Below are positions 5,796 through 8,378 of a stretch of 8,378 bases of DNA, one piece after another (the stretch's first letter is position 1; every line of letters begins with the position of its first letter). The stretch is taken from the NCBI GenBank assembly GCA_964596775.1, contig CAZQVN010000097.1:1-8378 (forward strand). Direction: 5' to 3'. Source of the DNA: CAZQVN01 sp964596775. Lineage in GTDB: Bacteria; Eisenbacteria; RBG-16-71-46; JABDJR01; JAWXBZ01. A program made the position numbers and the translations under genes. The notes beneath the pieces were generated by a model that worked only from the letters and a program-made list of their open reading frames with translations, ran no database searches and was not told where the DNA came from.

Positions 5796-7208
5796 GTCCT
5801 GCCGCGCGCACTCCGCGACGAGCGTCGCGAACAGTTCGTCCATGTGCTCGAGCCGCGTGCGGAAATTGACCGGGTTGATGCGGAACCAGGTCTTCCCCTT
5901 GAGCTGCGTCGTGGAAAACCAGAAACGGCCCGCTTCCTCGATGCGGCGGACCACCGCGGCATGCCGGCGGGCCGACGCCGCTTCGTTGCCGCCGTCGGCG
6001 AGGGAGCGGATGCAGATCGCGGACATCACCGGCTTCACGGCCACCTCGAAATCCGGGTGGGCGCTCGCGAGGTCGTACAGGCGGTCGGCCTGCTCGAGGT
6101 TCGCGTCGATCCAGCCTCCGATCCGCCGCGACCCGTACCGCTTGAACGCCATCCACACCTTGAGGCTCCGGAAACGGCGCGACTGCTCGAACCCGTGCAC
6201 ATAGTACTGGTAGCGCTCGCCGCCGGCGTCCATCTCGTCGGTGAGATACGCCGGCTTCTGGCCGAACGACCGGGTCAGCTGCGTTTCGTCACGCACGAGG
6301 ATCGCGCCGGCGTCGAGCGGCGCGAAGAACCACTTGTGCGGGTCGATCGTGATGGAGTCGGCCCGCTCGATGCCGGCCAGCACGCCGGGGCGCCGCCGCG
6401 ACAGGAACATCCCGCCGCCGTAGGCGGCGTCCACGTGCAGCCACATCTTCTCGCGGTCGCAGAGCTTCCGCAGCGCCGCCAGGTCGTCCACCGCCCCGTT
6501 GTTCGTGCTCCCGCCCATCGCGATCACGCACATCGGCGTCACGCCGTTCTTCCGGTCGGCGGCGATCGCCGCATCGAGCGCCTCGAGGTCCAGCTGGAAC
6601 TGCGCGTTCGTCGGCAGCACCCGGAGGCCGTCGCGGCCGATCCCCACGGCGTCGCAGGACTTGTCCACGGAGATGTGGCGCTCCTCGGACGTGTAGGCCG
6701 CCCAGCGCCGCGTGACCCCCTCGTGCTGCGCGCGATCTCCGGACACGTGATCGCGGGCCAGCTTCAGCCCAAGGAAGTTGGCCATCATCCCGCCGCTGGT
6801 CAGGTTGCCGCCGGCGCCCGGCCCGTAGCCGGCCAGGTCGGTCAGCCAGCGGACGGTGCGCCGCTCCATGGCCACCGCCGACGGGCCGATCGTGTACGCG
6901 CCGACGTTCTGGTTCAGCGCCGATGCGATGAAATCGCCGAGGATTCCGGCGGGTGACGGCGACGGCGTGATCAGCCCCATGTAGCCCGGGTGATTGACCT
7001 CGCAGCAGTAGGGGAACAGCTTTTCGTCCAGCTCGGCGAGGATCGCGTCGAGCGGCGTTTCGTCGTCCGGCAGCGGCTCGTCGAACAGCGCCTCGAGCGC
7101 GTTCGGCGTGATCTCCGGAAACAGCCGCTTGTTCTCCACGCTCTCGAGATAGTCGGCGAGGCGGTCCACGACGCGATGGCCGGCCTGGCGGAATTCGTTC
7201 GGGTTCAT
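5784..7208 (-). CDS. Group II PLP-dependent amino acid decarboxylase (aromatic L-amino acid decarboxylase-like)
   Basis: 474 residues, the size of animal and bacterial aromatic amino acid decarboxylases (about 480). It is expected to release CO2 from an L-amino acid to give an amine in the cytoplasm. Landmarks: the DRLADYLESVE N-terminal helix, HPGYMG (73-78), TSGGMMANFLGLKLARD (137-153), His178 in EERHIS (ring stacking on PLP), WLHVDAAYGGG with Asp260 (binds the PLP pyridine nitrogen), and DPHKW with Lys292 (Schiff base). Tyr321 in PAYLTDE lies 29 residues after the lysine, as Tyr332 does after Lys303 in human dopa decarboxylase; this catalytic-loop Tyr is typical of decarboxylases, while aldehyde synthases have Phe. 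RRFRSLKVW follows at 344-352. ATG 7208 has GAGG five bases upstream, overlapping the stop of the VOC gene. The substrate (Tyr, Trp, Phe, dopa or another) cannot be read from the sequence. Confidence 0.92.
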   Translation of the reverse strand: MNPNEFRQAGHRVVDRLADYLESVENKRLFPEITPNALEALFDEPLPDDETPLDAILAELDEKLFPYCCEVNHPGYMGLITPSPSPAGILGDFIASALNQNVGAYTIGPSAVAMERRTVRWLTDLAGYGPGAGGNLTSGGMMANFLGLKLARDHVSGDRAQHEGVTRRWAAYTSEERHISVDKSCDAVGIGRDGLRVLPTNAQFQLDLEALDAAIAADRKNGVTPMCVIAMGGSTNNGAVDDLAALRKLCDREKMWLHVDAAYGGGMFLSRRRPGVLAGIERADSITIDPHKWFFAPLDAGAILVRDETQLTRSFGQKPAYLTDEMDAGGERYQYYVHGFEQSRRFRSLKVWMAFKRYGSRRIGGWIDANLEQADRLYDLASAHPDFEVAVKPVMSAICIRSLADGGNEAASARRHAAVVRRIEEAGRFWFSTTQLKGKTWFRINPVNFRTRLEHMDELFATLVAECARQDFQS

Positions 7209-7215
7209 GAGCGCC

Positions 7216-7590
7216 TCAATGCTGGTCGATCAGCACGGCGTTCCCGTCCGGATCGATCAGCGTGATGTGCGCCGGACCGGTGCCGGCGTCGTCGGTGGCC
7301 TGGTGGATCGGCACGTCGCGCTCCTTCAGGTGCTGCTGGATGCTCCGGACGTCCGGCGGATTGAACGTGAGGACGTTGCCGGCAAACAGTCCCTGGAACA
7401 GGCCGATCGTGGCGGACCCGCTCCTGAGAATGCGCCACTTCTTGTCCCCCTCGTCCTTCCAGGCCTCGTGCCGGTGGCCGCCGTCGATGACCTCGAAACC
7501 GAGATTCCCGTAGAACCTGAGCGACGCCTCGATATTCTTCACGGACAGGGAGACGGAAAAAACACCGAGGTCCGGCCGGTCCGTTGCCAT
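7216..7590 (-). CDS. VOC (glyoxalase/bleomycin-resistance fold) protein, probably without the classical metal site
   Basis: 124 residues, a single-chain VOC protein with two beta-alpha-beta-beta-beta modules. The first module has VFSVSLSVKNIEASLRFYGNLGFEV (10-34) and the second ends in HITLIDPDGNAVLIDQH (108-124), the usual DPDGN end block; an IGLFQGLF-NVLTFNP segment (62-78) joins them. Aligned by eye with GloA, the first metal ligand (His5) is Ser12 and the last (Glu122) is Leu120, so lyase activity of the glyoxalase I type is doubtful; a binding or resistance role is equally possible. ATG 7590 is chosen because GGGAGGA (7601-7595) lies four bases upstream. An alternative ATG at 7605 overlaps the queG stop (ATGA) but lacks this signal. 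It lies 11 bases after queG and 7 bases before the decarboxylase, so it is probably cotranscribed and translationally coupled with the latter. The exact substrate is unknown. Confidence 0.82.
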   Translation of the reverse strand: MATDRPDLGVFSVSLSVKNIEASLRFYGNLGFEVIDGGHRHEAWKDEGDKKWRILRSGSATIGLFQGLFAGNVLTFNPPDVRSIQQHLKERDVPIHQATDDAGTGPAHITLIDPDGNAVLIDQH

Positions 7591-7594
7591 GTTG

Positions 7595-7601
7595 TCCTCC
7601 C
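7595..7601 (-). promoter_or_regulatory. Shine-Dalgarno sequence GGGAGGA that decides the VOC start
   Basis: GGGAGGA on the minus strand lies four bases before ATG 7590 and one base downstream of the queG stop codon. It favours ATG 7590 over the ATGA-overlap start at 7605 for the VOC gene. Confidence 0.7.
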
Positions 7602-8378
7602 TCATTTCAGTCTATCGGTGAGGCGGGTCACCGCCCACGCGGCATGTTCCCGCACGAGTTCCGATGGATCCTCCGCGGCGGCCTTCGCAAGCGGGTCCAG
7701 CGCCTCCGCGCCGCCCACGTTGCCGAGTGCCACCGCCACGTTCCGCACGAACCCGTCGCGCCGGGCCCGGCGGATCGGGCTCCCCTCGAACTTCTCCCGA
7801 AACTCCGGTTCCGTCAAGGCAAGAAGCGGGAGAAGGTCCGGCGCCGCGCGATCCTCGATCGCCCTGAACCGGGCCTCCCGTGATTCCCGCGCGAACCGGT
7901 TCCACGGGCAGACGTCGAGGCAGAGGTCGCAGCCGAAGATCCAGTCTCCCATTTTCGGCCGGAGTTCCAGCGGAATCGAGCCCCGGTGTTCGATCGTGAG
8001 ATAGGAGATGCAGAGCCGGGCGTCGATCTCGTGCTCCGCGGTGATCGCCGCGGTCGGGCAGGCGTCGATGCAGCGCGTGCAGGTCCCGCAGAAGTCGTCG
8101 TGCGCGGGGTCGTACACGAGTTCGCGGTTCAGAAGAATCGTCCCGAGCAGCAGCCACGATCCATGCTCGCGCGACACGAGATTCGTGTGCTTCCCGTACC
8201 AGCCCACGCCGGCCCGGGCCGCCCACGCCTTGTCCATCACCGGGCCGGTGTCCACGTACCAGCGCCCGTCGAGGCCCGGGAATTCGGCGCGCCAGCGTTT
8301 CATCAGGCGGCGGAGCTTCTTCCCCATCACGTTGTGATAGTCGGAGCCGCGGGCGTAGCGGGCGATGCGGCCGCGGGG
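7602..8378 (-). CDS. queG: Epoxyqueuosine reductase QueG, C-terminal part (5' end outside window)
   Basis: 258 residues are visible; about 100-120 N-terminal residues are missing relative to full-length QueG (E. coli 379). The enzyme uses cobalamin and two [4Fe-4S] clusters to reduce epoxyqueuosine to queuosine in the anticodon loop of tRNAs. Numbering from the window edge: IARYARGSDYHNVM (5-18), VDTGPVMDKA and GWYGKHTNL, then the first cysteine set Cys97, Cys100, Cys103, Cys107 (CGTCTRCIDACP), followed by Cys123 (CISYLTIEHRG) and Cys150, Cys153, Cys157 (GCDLCLDVCPWNRF). This spacing is diagnostic for QueG over other ferredoxin-like proteins. The C terminus (about 205-258) is HEAT-like (VRNVAVALGNVGG, EHAAWAVTRL), as in QueG structures, and binds tRNA. 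The reading frame is open to the window edge, and the codons before V17 (GTG) continue the family sequence, so this is an edge truncation and not a pseudogene. It heads a minus-strand cluster with the VOC and decarboxylase genes. Confidence 0.95.
   Translation of the reverse strand, partial: PRGRIARYARGSDYHNVMGKKLRRLMKRWRAEFPGLDGRWYVDTGPVMDKAWAARAGVGWYGKHTNLVSREHGSWLLLGTILLNRELVYDPAHDDFCGTCTRCIDACPTAAITAEHEIDARLCISYLTIEHRGSIPLELRPKMGDWIFGCDLCLDVCPWNRFARESREARFRAIEDRAAPDLLPLLALTEPEFREKFEGSPIRRARRDGFVRNVAVALGNVGGAEALDPLAKAAAEDPSELVREHAAWAVTRLTDRLK

Noticed and set aside
5726..5962. N-terminal extension of methionine aminopeptidase up to an ATG at 5962
   Set aside because: The extra residues are Arg/Ser-rich shadow coding of the decarboxylase gene; ATG 5725 has a strong Shine-Dalgarno sequence and matches the family N terminus.
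5790..6956. 388-codon plus-strand frame opposite the decarboxylase gene
   Set aside because: Antisense shadow with Arg/His/Val-rich translation and no recognisable motif; the decarboxylase on the minus strand is unmistakable.
7591..7605. Five-codon longer start of the VOC gene at ATG 7605 (ATGA overlap with the queG stop)
   Set aside because: Possible, but the GGGAGGA Shine-Dalgarno sequence is placed for ATG 7590 and would lie inside the longer coding region; kept only as an alternative.
1..8378. Search for CRISPR repeats, transposase genes, tRNA genes, or phage and defence modules
   Set aside because: Reading both strands showed no regularly spaced repeats, transposase motifs, tRNA-like folds or defence-gene families; the window is filled by metabolic and housekeeping genes.

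Overview
This is a GC-rich window (strong G/C bias at third codon positions, visible by eye). It carries ordinary chromosomal bacterial genes with tight spacing. I see no rRNA, tRNA, insertion sequence, phage gene or CRISPR array. The gene content and style suggest an aerobic or facultative heterotroph with fatty-acid beta-oxidation. Acidobacteriota or a similar uncultured high-GC soil/sediment lineage is plausible, but the sequence alone does not settle the taxon.

Layout. Positions 1-3559 hold a minus-strand operon read right to left: a thiolase (FadI-like, 2264-3559), a fused enoyl-CoA hydratase/3-hydroxyacyl-CoA dehydrogenase (FadJ-like, 108-2267), and the first 37 codons of an unrecognised third gene (1-111). 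The three are joined by two consecutive 4-base ATGA stop/start overlaps. FadI and FadJ together supply the last three steps of the beta-oxidation spiral. A 74-base divergent region (3560-3633) separates this operon from a plus-strand gene for a YcaQ/AlkZ-like DNA glycosylase (3634-4863). The region holds a good promoter candidate for fadI, a -10-like box for the glycosylase gene, and a 13-base palindrome. Both -10-like boxes lie only 6-8 bases from the start codons, which points to leaderless transcripts.

A 94-base convergent gap (4864-4957) follows. Positions 4958-8378 are a second minus-strand cluster, read right to left: the C-terminal two thirds of epoxyqueuosine reductase QueG (its 5' end lies outside the window), a small VOC-fold protein, a group II PLP-dependent (aromatic-type) amino acid decarboxylase, and type I methionine aminopeptidase. 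The first three are spaced by about 10 bases and look cotranscribed. The aminopeptidase has a 58-base leader with its own strong Shine-Dalgarno sequence and a possible promoter. QueG (tRNA queuosine synthesis) and methionine aminopeptidase (N-terminal protein processing) are housekeeping functions. The VOC/decarboxylase pair between them is the least explained part of the window.

I did not find a clearly new multi-gene system. The points most worth following are the VOC-decarboxylase pair, the divergent fadI/glycosylase promoter region with its probable leaderless starts and candidate operator, the QxD-type glycosylase, and the unknown gene coupled to fadJ.
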